A DNA stretch of 64,000 bases from Rhizobiales bacterium Y(2018) (lineage in GTDB: Bacteria > Pseudomonadota > Alphaproteobacteria > Rhizobiales > Aestuariivirgaceae): positions 62,001-126,000 of the forward strand of contig SCPD01000004.1 in NCBI GenBank assembly GCA_005502925.1. The letters are read 5' to 3'. The notes under the pieces were generated by a model. The model was given only the letters and a program-made list of their open reading frames with translations, ran no database searches and was not told where the DNA came from. Numbering within the stretch: the first letter of the stretch is position 1; every line of letters starts with the position of its first letter. This document shows positions 25,353-32,704 of the stretch, in pieces. A program made the translations under genes and the position numbers.

Positions 25353-25967
25353 TCAGATCGGCCGCTCTTCGGCTTCGATCTCCTCGAGCGCGCGCTTGGC
25401 GCCGTCGAGATGCGGGTTGTAGGTCAAGGCCTCGCTGAAGGCGGCGCGGGCGGCGGCGAGATCGCCTTGCTGGCGCTTGATCATGCCGAGACCGGACAGT
25501 GCACCGAAATGGCGGGGCTCGAGCTCGAGCACCTTTTCGACGTCCTGGAGCGAATCATTGTAGCGCCCAATCAGGAAATAGACGGTCGCCCGCTTGTTCC
25601 AGGCCTCTGCATAATCGGGATGAACCTCGATCACATTGTCGAGGATGGCGAGAGCCGTGCCGGTCTCCTTCGCCGCCGAGGCGCGCATCGCCTGCGCCAG
25701 GAGCGCGTCCGCCGTCGGGCTGTCGGAGGTCATCCACAGATTCCAGATCGACTGCTCGGCCCGTTTCGCCTCAGGCCCGTCCTCGCTCTTGATCAGCCGG
25801 GCGAAAAGCCTGTCGATCTGCTCGGCCCGCATTTCCGCGGGCTTGAGCCGGGTCACAGCAGCGGGAATCGCCTCGGGACTCTTGTCGCGCGCCTCGGTCT
25901 GCGCCGCGGCGGCCGAAGCGAGAAAGACAAGGGCGGATAGAGCGACAAGGCTGCGCCGGATCATCAT
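25353..25967 (-). CDS. Exported TPR-repeat protein
   Basis: The product of about 204 residues starts with a signal peptide (MMIRRSLVALSALVFLASAAAAQ) and carries at least three TPR motifs between about residues 95 and 200 (DNVIEVHPDYAEAWNKRATVYFLIGRY, then VEKVLELEPRHFGALSGLGMIKRQQG). It is presumably periplasmic or lipoprotein-like, acting as a protein-binding scaffold. ATG 25967 (or 25964) is used because upstream codons in the same frame do not give a signal peptide. Partner unknown. Confidence 0.82.
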   Translation of the reverse strand: MMIRRSLVALSALVFLASAAAAQTEARDKSPEAIPAAVTRLKPAEMRAEQIDRLFARLIKSEDGPEAKRAEQSIWNLWMTSDSPTADALLAQAMRASAAKETGTALAILDNVIEVHPDYAEAWNKRATVYFLIGRYNDSLQDVEKVLELEPRHFGALSGLGMIKRQQGDLAAARAAFSEALTYNPHLDGAKRALEEIEAEERPI

Positions 25968-26003
25968 GGCGCCATTATAGCGCAGCACCTGCGGCAACAA
26001 AAT

Positions 26004-26036
26004 GATCACCGCCGCGATGGCCTCGCGGCGGTGATC
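26004..26036 (-). terminator. Terminator downstream of rpmJ
   Basis: GATCACCGCCGCGA and TCGCGGCGGTGATC make a perfect 14-base stem with a five-base loop. Read leftward it follows the rpmJ stop by 24 bases and is followed by ATTTTGTTG. Confidence 0.8.
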
Positions 26037-26059
26037 ACAAAACCGTAGACGGAATCGCG

Positions 26060-26185
26060 TCAGCCCTGACGGGCCTTGAACCGCGGATTGGTCTTGTTGA
26101 TGATATAGACACGGCCCTTGCGCCGCACGAGACGATTGTCACGGTGGCGTTTCAAGAGCGATTTCAATGAGTTACGGATCTTCAT
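26060..26185 (-). CDS. rpmJ: 50S ribosomal protein L36 (cysteine-free type)
   Basis: The 41-residue product [17 protein letters not shown]... ending NPRFKARQG is ribosomal protein L36 of the type without the zinc-binding Cys/His set, usual in alphaproteobacteria. It binds 23S rRNA late in large-subunit assembly. The longer frame around it (to 26548) is not credible because it runs through a leader hairpin and has a run of charged residues unlike L36. The gene stands alone with its own terminator and a leader hairpin. Confidence 0.95.
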   Translation of the reverse strand: MKIRNSLKSLLKRHRDNRLVRRKGRVYIINKTNPRFKARQG

Positions 26186-26205
26186 GACAATCACCAAATA
26201 AATCG

Positions 26206-26230
26206 CACCCGGAACGTGTTTCCGGGTGCC
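26206..26230 (-). promoter_or_regulatory. Hairpin in the rpmJ leader
   Basis: GCACCCGGAA and TTCCGGGTGC form a perfect ten-base stem about 20 bases upstream of the rpmJ start codon. It is too close to the gene to be a simple terminator of something upstream and could be an attenuator or a leader-binding site. Confidence 0.5.
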
Positions 26231-26320
26231 TCTTTTCGAGGCGGGACCATAGTGATATGGACCTGACCTGTCAATTCCGCCCTTGAGCTTTCCCGCCCGG
26301 TTCAGACGGTCCAACCAACG

Positions 26321-26530
26321 ATGTTCACGACGAATTTCATTATCACGGTCCTGGTTCTCCTGGCCGCCCTGGCGGTCGTCGCCCGGATGGTCATCATCGA
26401 GAAGCGCCCGCGCACCAGCATCAACCCGCGTCTCATTCCGACGACGCCGGTCATCGTCATCGGGGGGTTCGTCGCCTTCCTCGCCTTGATCCACTTGATC
26501 AATCTCGCCGGGGTCCATACCGGGCGCTGA
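26321..26530 (+). CDS. Small two-helix membrane protein, 69 aa
   Basis: The product has two predicted transmembrane helices, [21 protein letters not shown] (about 5-25) and [23 protein letters not shown] (about 42-64), joined by a basic loop ([12 protein letters not shown]). The loop charge suggests it faces the cytoplasm. No family name is recognised, and the gene stands alone, convergent with the hsp20 gene. No strong ribosome site is visible. Confidence 0.62.
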   Translation: MFTTNFIITVLVLLAALAVVARMVIIEKRPRTSINPRLIPTTPVIVIGGFVAFLALIHLINLAGVHTGR

Positions 26531-26589
26531 ATGGCAAGGCGCCCGCATCTTGCGACGCGGACGCCCCGTTCAGATCAAGCAACCGGTAA

Positions 26590-27042
26590 TTAGGCGGCTT
26601 TCTTGTTCTCGATCACCTTGGGCTCGTTCCGGCCCGTAATGGCGATGGTGCGCGGCTTCATGGCTTCCGGAATCTCACGCTTGAGCGCGATATGGAGGAG
26701 GCCATTGTCGAGCTCGGCGCCGACGACCTGTACAAAGTCGGCGAGCTGGAAGCGGCGCTCGAAAGCGCGCTGGGCGATGCCCTGATGCAGGAACTCGCTC
26801 TTGGTTTCGCTCTTCTCGGCCTTCTTGCCGGAGACGCTGAGCGTGTTCTGCTTCACTTCGATCGTGACGTCGTTCTGACCGAAACCGGCGACCGCCATGG
26901 TCACGCGATACTCGTCCTCGCTGACGCGCTCGATATTATAGGGCGGATAGGCCGGAACCTCGAAGCTCCCGGCATTGTCGAGAAGCTGGCCCAAGCGGTC
27001 GAAGCCGACGGTCGAACGATAAAGGGGGGTAAGATCAAACAT
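26590..27042 (-). CDS. Small heat-shock protein (Hsp20/IbpA type)
   Basis: The 150-residue product is a class A rhizobial-type small heat-shock protein: YNIERVSEDEYRVTMAVAGF at the start of the alpha-crystallin domain, FERRFQLADFVQV, and the typical DNGLLHIALKREIPE end followed by the C-terminal IAI motif (RTIAITG). It is an ATP-independent holdase that binds unfolding proteins. The start is ATG 27042, with AAGGAG upstream; that Shine-Dalgarno is part of a ROSE-like hairpin, so translation should rise with temperature. A second family member lies at 35547-35990. Confidence 0.93.
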   Translation of the reverse strand: MFDLTPLYRSTVGFDRLGQLLDNAGSFEVPAYPPYNIERVSEDEYRVTMAVAGFGQNDVTIEVKQNTLSVSGKKAEKSETKSEFLHQGIAQRAFERRFQLADFVQVVGAELDNGLLHIALKREIPEAMKPRTIAITGRNEPKVIENKKAA

Positions 27043-27136
27043 GTGCACATTCTCCTTGAGCAAGGTGCAGTGGGTTGAGCCCGTCTCTATTGACCGGGCC
27101 GTTCAATTTGCGAACCCGCCGGGGCGGCGCTCGCAT
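27043..27136 (-). promoter_or_regulatory. ROSE-type RNA thermometer in hsp20 leader
   Basis: Immediately before the start codon the leader reads CTTGCTCAAGGAG, i.e. the conserved U-UGCU motif pairs with the AAGGAG ribosome site, enclosed by an outer TGCAC/GTGCA stem. An upstream GC-rich hairpin (CGCCCCGGCGGG) fits the multi-hairpin ROSE layout, and the leader length (about 94 bases from the predicted start) matches known elements. Melting on heat shock would free the ribosome site. Confidence 0.8.
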
Positions 27137-27142
27137 TAACTC

Positions 27143-27170
27143 AAATAATTTCTGGCTGGTGATTTTCAAG
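27143..27170 (-). promoter_or_regulatory. Predicted sigma-32 (RpoH) promoter for hsp20
   Basis: On the minus strand CTTGAA is followed after 16 bases by TTATTT. The -35 is the rhizobial RpoH consensus; the -10 is weak. Distance to the thermometer and gene is appropriate. Confidence 0.5.
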
Positions 27171-27334
27171 GGGATTTGATTTTACCTAGATATTACAGGC
27201 ATTTAACCTGAAATCTTCGGCCCGGAAAATGAATGGCGAATGAACGCCCCCTTCGATCCTCATTCAGTTACAAAGCCGTAATCTCCTGCCCATCGATGGC
27301 GAGGCCATCAGTGAAGAAGGTCAAGGAGACAACC

Positions 27335-27694
27335 ATGTTTACGAAGTTTCTCGTTGCCGCTGCCGCTCTGACCGCTGCTGCCGTTGCCACGGCGCCGGCC
27401 CAGGCGAAGACCAATATCGACGTGAATGTCGGCCTTGGTTTTGGCGGCGGCTACGGTGGCGGCTATGACGGCTATTATGGTGGCGGCTACGGCTACTACC
27501 CGGTCTATGGCGGCGGTTATGACGGCATCAGCTGCTGGAAGGCCAAGAAGATCGTGCAGAATCACGGCTTCTACAAGGTCAACGCCACCGACTGCGGCGG
27601 CAAGATCATGCGCTTCAAGGCGAAGAAGTCCGGCGACTGGTATCGCGTGAAGATCAACCGCTGGGGCAACATCGTCGACGTCGATCCCCTCTAA
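27335..27694 (+). CDS. Exported Gly/Tyr-rich protein with C-terminal two-Cys domain (family member 1)
   Basis: The 119-residue product has a signal peptide ending APAQA-K, a Gly/Tyr-rich low-complexity section (GFGGGYGGGYDGYYGGGYGYY), and a compact C-terminal domain of about 55 residues: ISCWKAKKIVQNHGFYKVNATDCGGKIM..., ending WGNIVDVDPL. Two Cys residues about 22 apart are conserved in the next three genes and probably form a disulfide in the periplasm. The domain resembles PepSY-like small folds. AAGGAGAC precedes ATG 27335; a longer frame from 27233 lacks a signal peptide. It has a private terminator. Confidence 0.75.
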   Translation: MFTKFLVAAAALTAAAVATAPAQAKTNIDVNVGLGFGGGYGGGYDGYYGGGYGYYPVYGGGYDGISCWKAKKIVQNHGFYKVNATDCGGKIMRFKAKKSGDWYRVKINRWGNIVDVDPL

Positions 27695-27715
27695 TAGTTC
27701 CCAGAAGATTTAAGG

Positions 27716-27740
27716 AAAGAGCGCCCCCGGGCGCTCTTTT
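27716..27740 (+). terminator. Rho-independent terminator
   Basis: AAAGAGCGCCC and GGGCGCTCTTTT form an almost perfect stem with a minimal CC loop directly after the first family-member gene. Confidence 0.85.
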
Positions 27741-27834
27741 CATTTGGGGAATGAACTACGAGTGAATATCTCTTTGGGAGGATGTTCAGGCGCATTCTGA
27801 GAAGCTTGTGATCAACCGGACACAAGGAGCCATC

Positions 27835-28209
27835 ATGACGGTCAAATTGCGCTACGCCCTCCCCTTTCTCGCCCTCGCTCTGCCGCTCGCGACAGCTCCC
27901 GCCCAGGCACAGTCCGATCAGGCGAAGGACAAGCCGGGTTATACCTGGCCTTCGCATTACGACTTCTACCTGCCCTACGGCACCAAGGGCGGCGGCCCTG
28001 TTTATGCCAAGCCCGCTTACAAGGGCGTCAATCTGACCTTGAGCTGCCGCGAGGCTGTGGGCCTTCTCAAACTGAAAGGCTATGAGGACATCAAGGAGCA
28101 GAGCTGTTCCGGGTCGATCTACCGGTTCGGCGCGAGCCGGGATGGCGGCCGGCTCGAGATCGAGCTCGATGCGCGCACCGGTGACATCATCAGCCGCCAC
28201 CGCCTGTAG
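27835..28209 (+). CDS. Exported small protein with C-terminal two-Cys domain (family member 2)
   Basis: The 124-residue product has a signal peptide (KLRYALPFLALALPLATAPAQA-QS) and a short linker (about 30-75), then the shared domain: LSCREAVGLLKLKGYEDIKEQSCSGSIYRF followed by a short beta-hairpin-like end (DARTGDIISRH). AAGGAG lies just before ATG 27835. Unlike member 1 it lacks the Gly/Tyr-rich section, so the C-terminal domain is the common element. It is presumably periplasmic. It ends at a terminator hairpin at 28243-28267. Confidence 0.72.
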   Translation: MTVKLRYALPFLALALPLATAPAQAQSDQAKDKPGYTWPSHYDFYLPYGTKGGGPVYAKPAYKGVNLTLSCREAVGLLKLKGYEDIKEQSCSGSIYRFGASRDGGRLEIELDARTGDIISRHRL

Positions 28210-28242
28210 GTCCGGGCAGCGCCTGCTGGAACCGTTGTGATG

Positions 28243-28267
28243 AGGGGGCCCCGACAAGGGGCCCCTT
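28243..28267 (+). terminator. Rho-independent terminator
   Basis: AGGGGGCCCC and GGGGCCCCTTT form a strong GC stem with loop GACAA, ending in a short T run, 34 bases after the stop of the second family member. Confidence 0.75.
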
Positions 28268-28388
28268 TGCTATTACAGAGTGTTACAAACCACAGCGGAA
28301 AGGCGCTATGTCCGCCGCATTTTCTTCACGATCCTCACGCAACGTGCCCTCGTTGCACGAGAGGGTGCAGCTGAGGAGTACTGGGGTT

Positions 28389-28772
28389 ATGCTCAAGAAC
28401 TTGATTACCGCCGGAGTCGTGTCGCTTGGCGTCATGGGTTTCGGCACGGCGGGCCAGGCCGTGGCCGGCACCGACATTGATATCGGTGTCGGCATAGGTG
28501 GCGGCGGCGGATATTACCAGCCTGGTCCGTCTTATGGTCGTGGCCGCATCAGCTGCCGCCAGGGCGCGCGGATTGCCGCCTCGGCCGGCTATCGCCGGGT
28601 GCGTCCGGTGGACTGCAGCGGCAGCGAGTATGTGTATCACGGCCTGCGTCGTGGCGATCTGTACCGAATTCAGGTTCGCTCGCGCTCGGGTAGGATCGAG
28701 GATGTCGACCGGATCCGCAGAGGCGGCGGCGGTTGGGGCGGCGGTTATGATGACGACTACGACGATTATTGA
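28389..28772 (+). CDS. Exported Gly-rich protein with two-Cys domain (family member 3)
   Basis: The 127-residue product starts at ATG 28389 (GAGGAG upstream) with a signal peptide (KNLITAGVVSLGVMGFGTAGQAVAG). A Gly/Tyr linker follows, then the family domain RISCRQGARIAASAGYRRVRPVDCSGSEYVY with DLYRIQVRSRSGRIEDVDRI at its end, and finally a Gly/Asp tail (GGGYDDDYDDY). The Cys spacing and the G-x-I-x-D-V end match member 1 best. Function unknown; likely an envelope protein. Confidence 0.72.
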   Translation: MLKNLITAGVVSLGVMGFGTAGQAVAGTDIDIGVGIGGGGGYYQPGPSYGRGRISCRQGARIAASAGYRRVRPVDCSGSEYVYHGLRRGDLYRIQVRSRSGRIEDVDRIRRGGGGWGGGYDDDYDDY

Positions 28773-28785
28773 GATTGAGATCCAT

Positions 28786-28807
28786 GGGGGAGCGCACAGG
28801 CTCCCCC
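28786..28807 (+). terminator. Terminator-like hairpin between family members 3 and 4
   Basis: GGGGGAGC and GCTCCCCC-type arms around GCACAG form a short GC hairpin 14 bases after the stop of member 3; there is no clear T run, so termination may be partial. Confidence 0.5.
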
Positions 28808-28831
28808 TCCGACAAAAGAAGGTTTGATATC

Positions 28832-29368
28832 ATGCTGACTAAGCTGGGACTTGTAGCGGCCGCTTTGATGTGCGGGACGATCGCTTTCGCGGGCGCCGCG
28901 GATGCCGGATCGAAGCTGAAGTTCAGATATTACACCCAAGACCCGGACTATGATTATTACTACGGCCCCGAATACATTCCGGAGCCGCGCTATTATCGCT
29001 ACTTCCGTCGCGATCGTCCCGCCTATCTCTATGAAGATCAGGGCGATTACGACGACTACGCCTACGAGCCGGACTATTACGAACCCGAATATATCCCGCC
29101 GCGCAAGCGCAAGGTCTACGCGAAGCCGCAGATCCAGGAACGGCCGCAGACCCCGCGCAAGCAGCAGCAGGCCACCAAGAAGAAGCCGACCTCGATCACC
29201 TGCGCCAAGGCTGGCCAGATCGTCTCCGGCTATGGCTTCAAGAGCGTCGAGCAGGTGACCTGCAAGGGCCAGGTCTACGCCTTCAACGCGACGCGCGACG
29301 GCAAGCCCTTCACCGTCAAGCTCAGCTCATCCTCGGGCCAGCTGACCGAAGTCAAGAAGCGCAAATAG
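28832..29368 (+). CDS. Exported Tyr/Asp/Lys-rich protein with two-Cys domain (family member 4)
   Basis: The 178-residue product (ATG 28832, AGAAGG upstream) has a signal peptide (LTKLGLVAAALMCGTIAFAGAADA) and a long acidic Tyr-rich middle (YYGPEYIPEPRYYRYF, YEPDYYEPEYIPPRKR). A basic Gln/Lys section follows, then the shared C-terminal domain SITCAKAGQIVSGYGFKSVEQVTCKGQVYAFNATR with GQLTEVKKRK at the end. It is the longest of the four tandem family members; the differing low-complexity middles suggest different envelope positions or partners with a common head domain. Confidence 0.72.
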   Translation: MLTKLGLVAAALMCGTIAFAGAADAGSKLKFRYYTQDPDYDYYYGPEYIPEPRYYRYFRRDRPAYLYEDQGDYDDYAYEPDYYEPEYIPPRKRKVYAKPQIQERPQTPRKQQQATKKKPTSITCAKAGQIVSGYGFKSVEQVTCKGQVYAFNATRDGKPFTVKLSSSSGQLTEVKKRK

Positions 29369-29454
29369 CGTTACCGAGTTGCCGCACATGGTGGGAAACA
29401 GGGTGAAACTCTGTTTCTTGCCGGCTGGACCGGCCTCCTGTAAGCGCTAGGCCC

Positions 29455-30405
29455 GTGGATCTGCACCCGCCCTTGATTCCGCTGACTCCTCTGCCCGGCA
29501 ATGGCTTGCCGGAAGGCCTCGTCGCCACCCTGGTGACGGCCAAGGATGGGCGCAAGCTGCGCGCCGCCTATGCCGTTCCCAATTCGCCGAAAGGCACCGT
29601 CGTCCTGGTCTGCGGCCGCGGCGATTTCATCGAGCGCTGGTTCGAGACGATCGCCGACTTTGTCCGCCGCGGCTTCGCCGTCGCCACCTTCGATTTCCGC
29701 GGCCAAGGCGGGTCGGAACGCGCCTATGAGGATCGTTATCGCGACGGCATCAAGACCTTCTCCGAATATGACGATGACTTCACATCCTTCATGATGCAGG
29801 TCGTCCTGCCGGATTGCCCGCCGCCCTTCTACGCGATCGGGCATTCGACCGGCGGCCTCGTCCTGCTCCGCGCGCTGACGAAGCGCACCTGGTTCGAGCG
29901 CGCCGTACTGTCGGCGCCGCTGATCGGCGTCGATACGGGATTCTGGCCGCTGCCGGTCGTGCGTCTCCTCTGCGCGGTGGCGCCCAAGGTCGGACTTGGC
30001 CGGCTGTTCCTGCCGGGCCAGAGCAAGCGGCCGATCGCGCCGCAGAATTTTCCGGGCAACAACCTGACCAGCGACCAGCGCCGCTTCCATCAGGCGACCA
30101 CCACTCTGGCGCAGCAGCCAGATCTCGGCGTCGGCGGGCCGACCTTCTCCTGGCTCAATGCCGCGCTGCATGCGTTGCGTCAGATGAATACGTTCGGCAA
30201 GTCCATGGTGTTTCGTTCGCCGATCCTCATCGTGGCAGCGGGCCGCGACCGCATCGTCGACAATGAAGCGACGCGGCGCTTCTGTGCGGCCGCCACCGGC
30301 GTATCGCTCGCCGTCATCCCCGAGGCGCGCCACGAGATCCTGTTCGAGCGCGACAGCATCCGCGAGCAGTTCTTCGCCGCTTTCGAAGCCTTTACGCGGG
30401 CGTGA
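29455..30405 (+). CDS. Alpha/beta hydrolase (lysophospholipase-like)
   Basis: The 316-residue product has an alpha/beta hydrolase fold: the oxyanion region VVLVCGRGDFIERW, FDFRGQGGS, the nucleophile elbow GHSTGG (Ser about 130), an acid in AAGRDRIVD and the His in EARHEIL near the C-terminus. The R-G-Q-G-x-S motif and the F-I-E-R segment are typical of the PldB/monoacylglycerol-lipase branch. The start is a GTG at 29455. The stop overlaps the convergent phosphatase gene by 14 bases. Substrate not determinable. Confidence 0.85.
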   Translation: MDLHPPLIPLTPLPGNGLPEGLVATLVTAKDGRKLRAAYAVPNSPKGTVVLVCGRGDFIERWFETIADFVRRGFAVATFDFRGQGGSERAYEDRYRDGIKTFSEYDDDFTSFMMQVVLPDCPPPFYAIGHSTGGLVLLRALTKRTWFERAVLSAPLIGVDTGFWPLPVVRLLCAVAPKVGLGRLFLPGQSKRPIAPQNFPGNNLTSDQRRFHQATTTLAQQPDLGVGGPTFSWLNAALHALRQMNTFGKSMVFRSPILIVAAGRDRIVDNEATRRFCAAATGVSLAVIPEARHEILFERDSIREQFFAAFEAFTRA

Positions 30406-31186
30406 TGAGGGCCAGCGCCTCGTCGTGAAGGGCGGCCGAGCTGGCGGCAATCACATTGCCGCCTTGCGCCGGATCGCCCCTGTCCCAGGTGGTGACGATG
30501 CCGCCAGCGCCTTCGATGATCGGGATGAGCGGCGCGATGTCATAGGGCTCCATGCGCGCATCGAAAGCGAGATCGGTCTGGCCGGCCGCCAGCACGCAGA
30601 AGAAATAGGCATCGCCACCATAACGCGTGAGCCGCGCCGCCTGGGTCAGCCGCCGCAGCACTTCCTTCTCGGCATCGGAGCGGTAGAGCTCTGGCGCGGT
30701 GGTGGTGAAGGTGGCCTGCGCCAGGGGCCGCGCGGGGCGGGTGGCGAGCTTGCGCTCGCCGCCGCCATGGCGCGACCAGGCGCCGTCGGGATTGCCGTAG
30801 AAGGTCTCGCCGACAAAGGGCTGGTTCATCACGCCGACCTTGGGCTTGCCCTCGAAATTGAGGCCGATGAGCGTCGCCCAGGTCGGCATGCCGGAAATGA
30901 AGGCGCGGGTGCCGTCGACCGGATCGAGCACCCAGGTCAGGCCCGACCGGCTGGGCTTCTTGCCATATTCCTCGCCATGGATGCCGTGATCGGGGTAGCG
31001 CTCCTCGATCATCGCCCGCATGATCCGCTCGCCGGCCCGGTCGCCCTCCGTGACCGGGTCCCAGACGGCGCCGGCCTTGACGTCGACCGGGATGTCCTTG
31101 CGGAAATGCGGCATGATCTCCCGGGCCGAGGCCTCGGCGAGGTCCAGCGCGAATCGAGTCAGTTCAGTCCAGTTCGGGATGGGCAT
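30392..31186 (-). CDS. Inositol monophosphatase family phosphatase (HisN-like)
   Basis: The 264-residue product is an inositol-monophosphatase-family Mg-dependent phosphatase. Metal-site motifs are visible: DPVTEGDRAGE, GIHGEEYG, WVLDPVDGTRAFISG and the distal AYFFCVLAAGQTDLAFD/YDIAPLIPIIEGAGG. The W-D-P-V-T and the G-T-R-A-F forms are those of the branch that includes HisN-type histidinol-phosphate phosphatases as well as some nucleotidases. The start at ATG 31186 is the first that places the family fold correctly. An mmgR-like RNA is encoded about 380 bases away; that RNA family was first named after its proximity to the related suhB gene. Confidence 0.85.
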   Translation of the reverse strand: MPIPNWTELTRFALDLAEASAREIMPHFRKDIPVDVKAGAVWDPVTEGDRAGERIMRAMIEERYPDHGIHGEEYGKKPSRSGLTWVLDPVDGTRAFISGMPTWATLIGLNFEGKPKVGVMNQPFVGETFYGNPDGAWSRHGGGERKLATRPARPLAQATFTTTAPELYRSDAEKEVLRRLTQAARLTRYGGDAYFFCVLAAGQTDLAFDARMEPYDIAPLIPIIEGAGGIVTTWDRGDPAQGGNVIAASSAALHDEALALITPA

Positions 31187-31528
31187 GGGGCAGCTTTCTG
31201 GCTCTATCGAAATCGAAGGATTTTTTCTAGTTTGGCGGGAGACGCCGGGAAATGAGGGATATCGCTTTTTCGATTCGATTCCCACAAAAGCAAAAACTCG
31301 ACCACTGTTATGGAGTTTCTATTCAAAACCGGAGAAATCTTGCTGCATCGCAGCAGAGTTATCCAGGTCAGAGGCATGCGTTGTACGCATGCCCTTTATC
31401 GAAAGATGTATGGATATTTTCTCGGAATTCATGTTTTTTCAAATAATAACATCAAGATAGACAGGGATTTGACGATCTGCGTTTTCTTAAAGTTGCGCCG
31501 AATTATTCACTTCGATTGACTCTTTAAC

Positions 31529-31557
31529 TTGAAATTTCGCTGCTGCACTGCCAAATA
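31529..31557 (+). promoter_or_regulatory. Predicted promoter of the mmgR-like RNA
   Basis: TTGAAA at 31529-31534 and CAAATA at 31552-31557 are 17 bases apart and end about eight bases before the RNA's predicted 5' end. Confidence 0.45.
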
Positions 31558-31564
31558 GGACCCG

Positions 31565-31656
31565 TGAGTGAGGACGACGTCCTCCCTCGCATGCCCTTCC
31601 TGGGCGTTTCCTCCCTAGACTTGGGCCGGTTCACGAAAGTGATACCGGCCTTTTTT
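31565..31656 (+). ncRNA. mmgR: mmgR / alpha-r8 (suhB) family small RNA
   Basis: The roughly 90-base RNA has the three elements I associate with the alpha-r8 family: a first hairpin (GAGGAC/GTCCTC) with a second small stem (GCCC/GGGC), the single-stranded TTTCCTCCCT motif at 31607-31616, and a final GGCCGGT/ACCGGCC stem followed by TTTTTT (31624-31656). In Sinorhizobium, MmgR limits polyhydroxybutyrate granule formation. The CU-rich motif is complementary to ribosome-binding sites. The assignment rests on my memory of the family motif; a covariance-model search would settle it. Confidence 0.75.
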
Positions 31657-31657
31657 C

Positions 31658-32548
31658 TTACTCGGCCGCCTCACGCCGGGGTTGCATGATATCGGGGAGG
31701 CTGGCGAGCAGACCGGCGAATATCCGGTGCAAGGTGAGCTTCACGGCGGCATAGCCGCGGTTACGCTCGAGGCTGCGCTCGTCGAGATAGAGGGCCCGGT
31801 TGATCTCGATCTGCAGCGCATGCCGGTGATGATTGGGCGAGCCGTAATTCTGGGTGATGAAACCGCCGGAATAGGGCTTATTGCGCAAGACCCGGAGGCC
31901 CTGGCTGCGGATCAGTTCCTCGAGCGTCGACACGATCTCATCGGCGCAGGCCACCCCGTGGCGATCGCCCAGCACGATATCCACCCGCCCCGTCGAATGC
32001 GGCGTCACATGCGAGCAGGCGGTCGAGGGCATGGAATGGCAGTCGATCAGCAGCGAATAACCAAAGGCGTCCCGCGCCCGGTTGATCAGATCGGCCAAAG
32101 TGCGGTGATAGGGCCGGTAGATCGTTTCGATGCGCGCCAGGGCGTCGATGAGCTTGAGGGGGCCGCGATAGATCTCGTCGCCCTCGCTGACGATGCGCGG
32201 GATGGTGCCGAGCCCGCCGGCCACGCGCATGGAGGAGCTGTTGGCGAAGCCCGGCAGATCCTCGCGGAACATGCGCGGATCGAGCTCATAGGGCTCGCGA
32301 TTCACATCGAGAAAGGCGCGCGGGAAATGGGCATGCAGCAAGGGCGAGCCCAGCTCGGCGACGAAAGAGAAGAGCTCGTCGATATAGCAGTCTTCCGATT
32401 TGCGCAGCGCATGCGGATTGAGTCGCGAGGCGGCGAGGAATTCCGCCGGATAGACGCGACCGCTGTGAGGTGAGTTGAAGATCACCGGCCGTGTCCATTT
32501 ACGGGGGGCGATGATGGCGAAGGCTTCCAACTCGGCGGGTTTGCCCAA
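31658..32548 (-). CDS. N-formylglutamate amidohydrolase family protein (second copy)
   Basis: The 296-residue product is a full-length N-formylglutamate amidohydrolase family member with VIFNSPHSGRVYP near the N-terminus, LLIDCHSMPS, and a histidine-rich metal/active-site region NYGSPNHHRHALQIEINR. It differs strongly from the paralogue at 13920-14672. It is divergent from cpdR, an arrangement I know as conserved in Hyphomicrobiales, and no other histidine-degradation gene is near, so its physiological substrate is uncertain. The upstream 156 bases contain both promoters. Confidence 0.9.
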   Translation of the reverse strand: MGKPAELEAFAIIAPRKWTRPVIFNSPHSGRVYPAEFLAASRLNPHALRKSEDCYIDELFSFVAELGSPLLHAHFPRAFLDVNREPYELDPRMFREDLPGFANSSSMRVAGGLGTIPRIVSEGDEIYRGPLKLIDALARIETIYRPYHRTLADLINRARDAFGYSLLIDCHSMPSTACSHVTPHSTGRVDIVLGDRHGVACADEIVSTLEELIRSQGLRVLRNKPYSGGFITQNYGSPNHHRHALQIEINRALYLDERSLERNRGYAAVKLTLHRIFAGLLASLPDIMQPRREAAE

Positions 32549-32704
32549 TTCGCGAAGCTCCCTGGTGGCTTATTCACGCCAAGTATCGCGGTCAAAAGCG
32601 TCGTTGTCCACAGGATAGACGCGCTTTATAGGACATTTACCTGTCCGGCCTAGTGTGCTGGACTATAACACCCGTCAGCTCAACGATGGCGAACGATCAG
32701 GGAT

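Larger units (their letters stand above)
31187..31657. other. AT-richer intergenic region carrying a small RNA gene
   Basis: The first 330 bases (to about 31520) have a visibly lower GC content and only short frames with no gene-like features. The remaining part encodes the mmgR-like RNA with its promoter. Confidence 0.6.
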
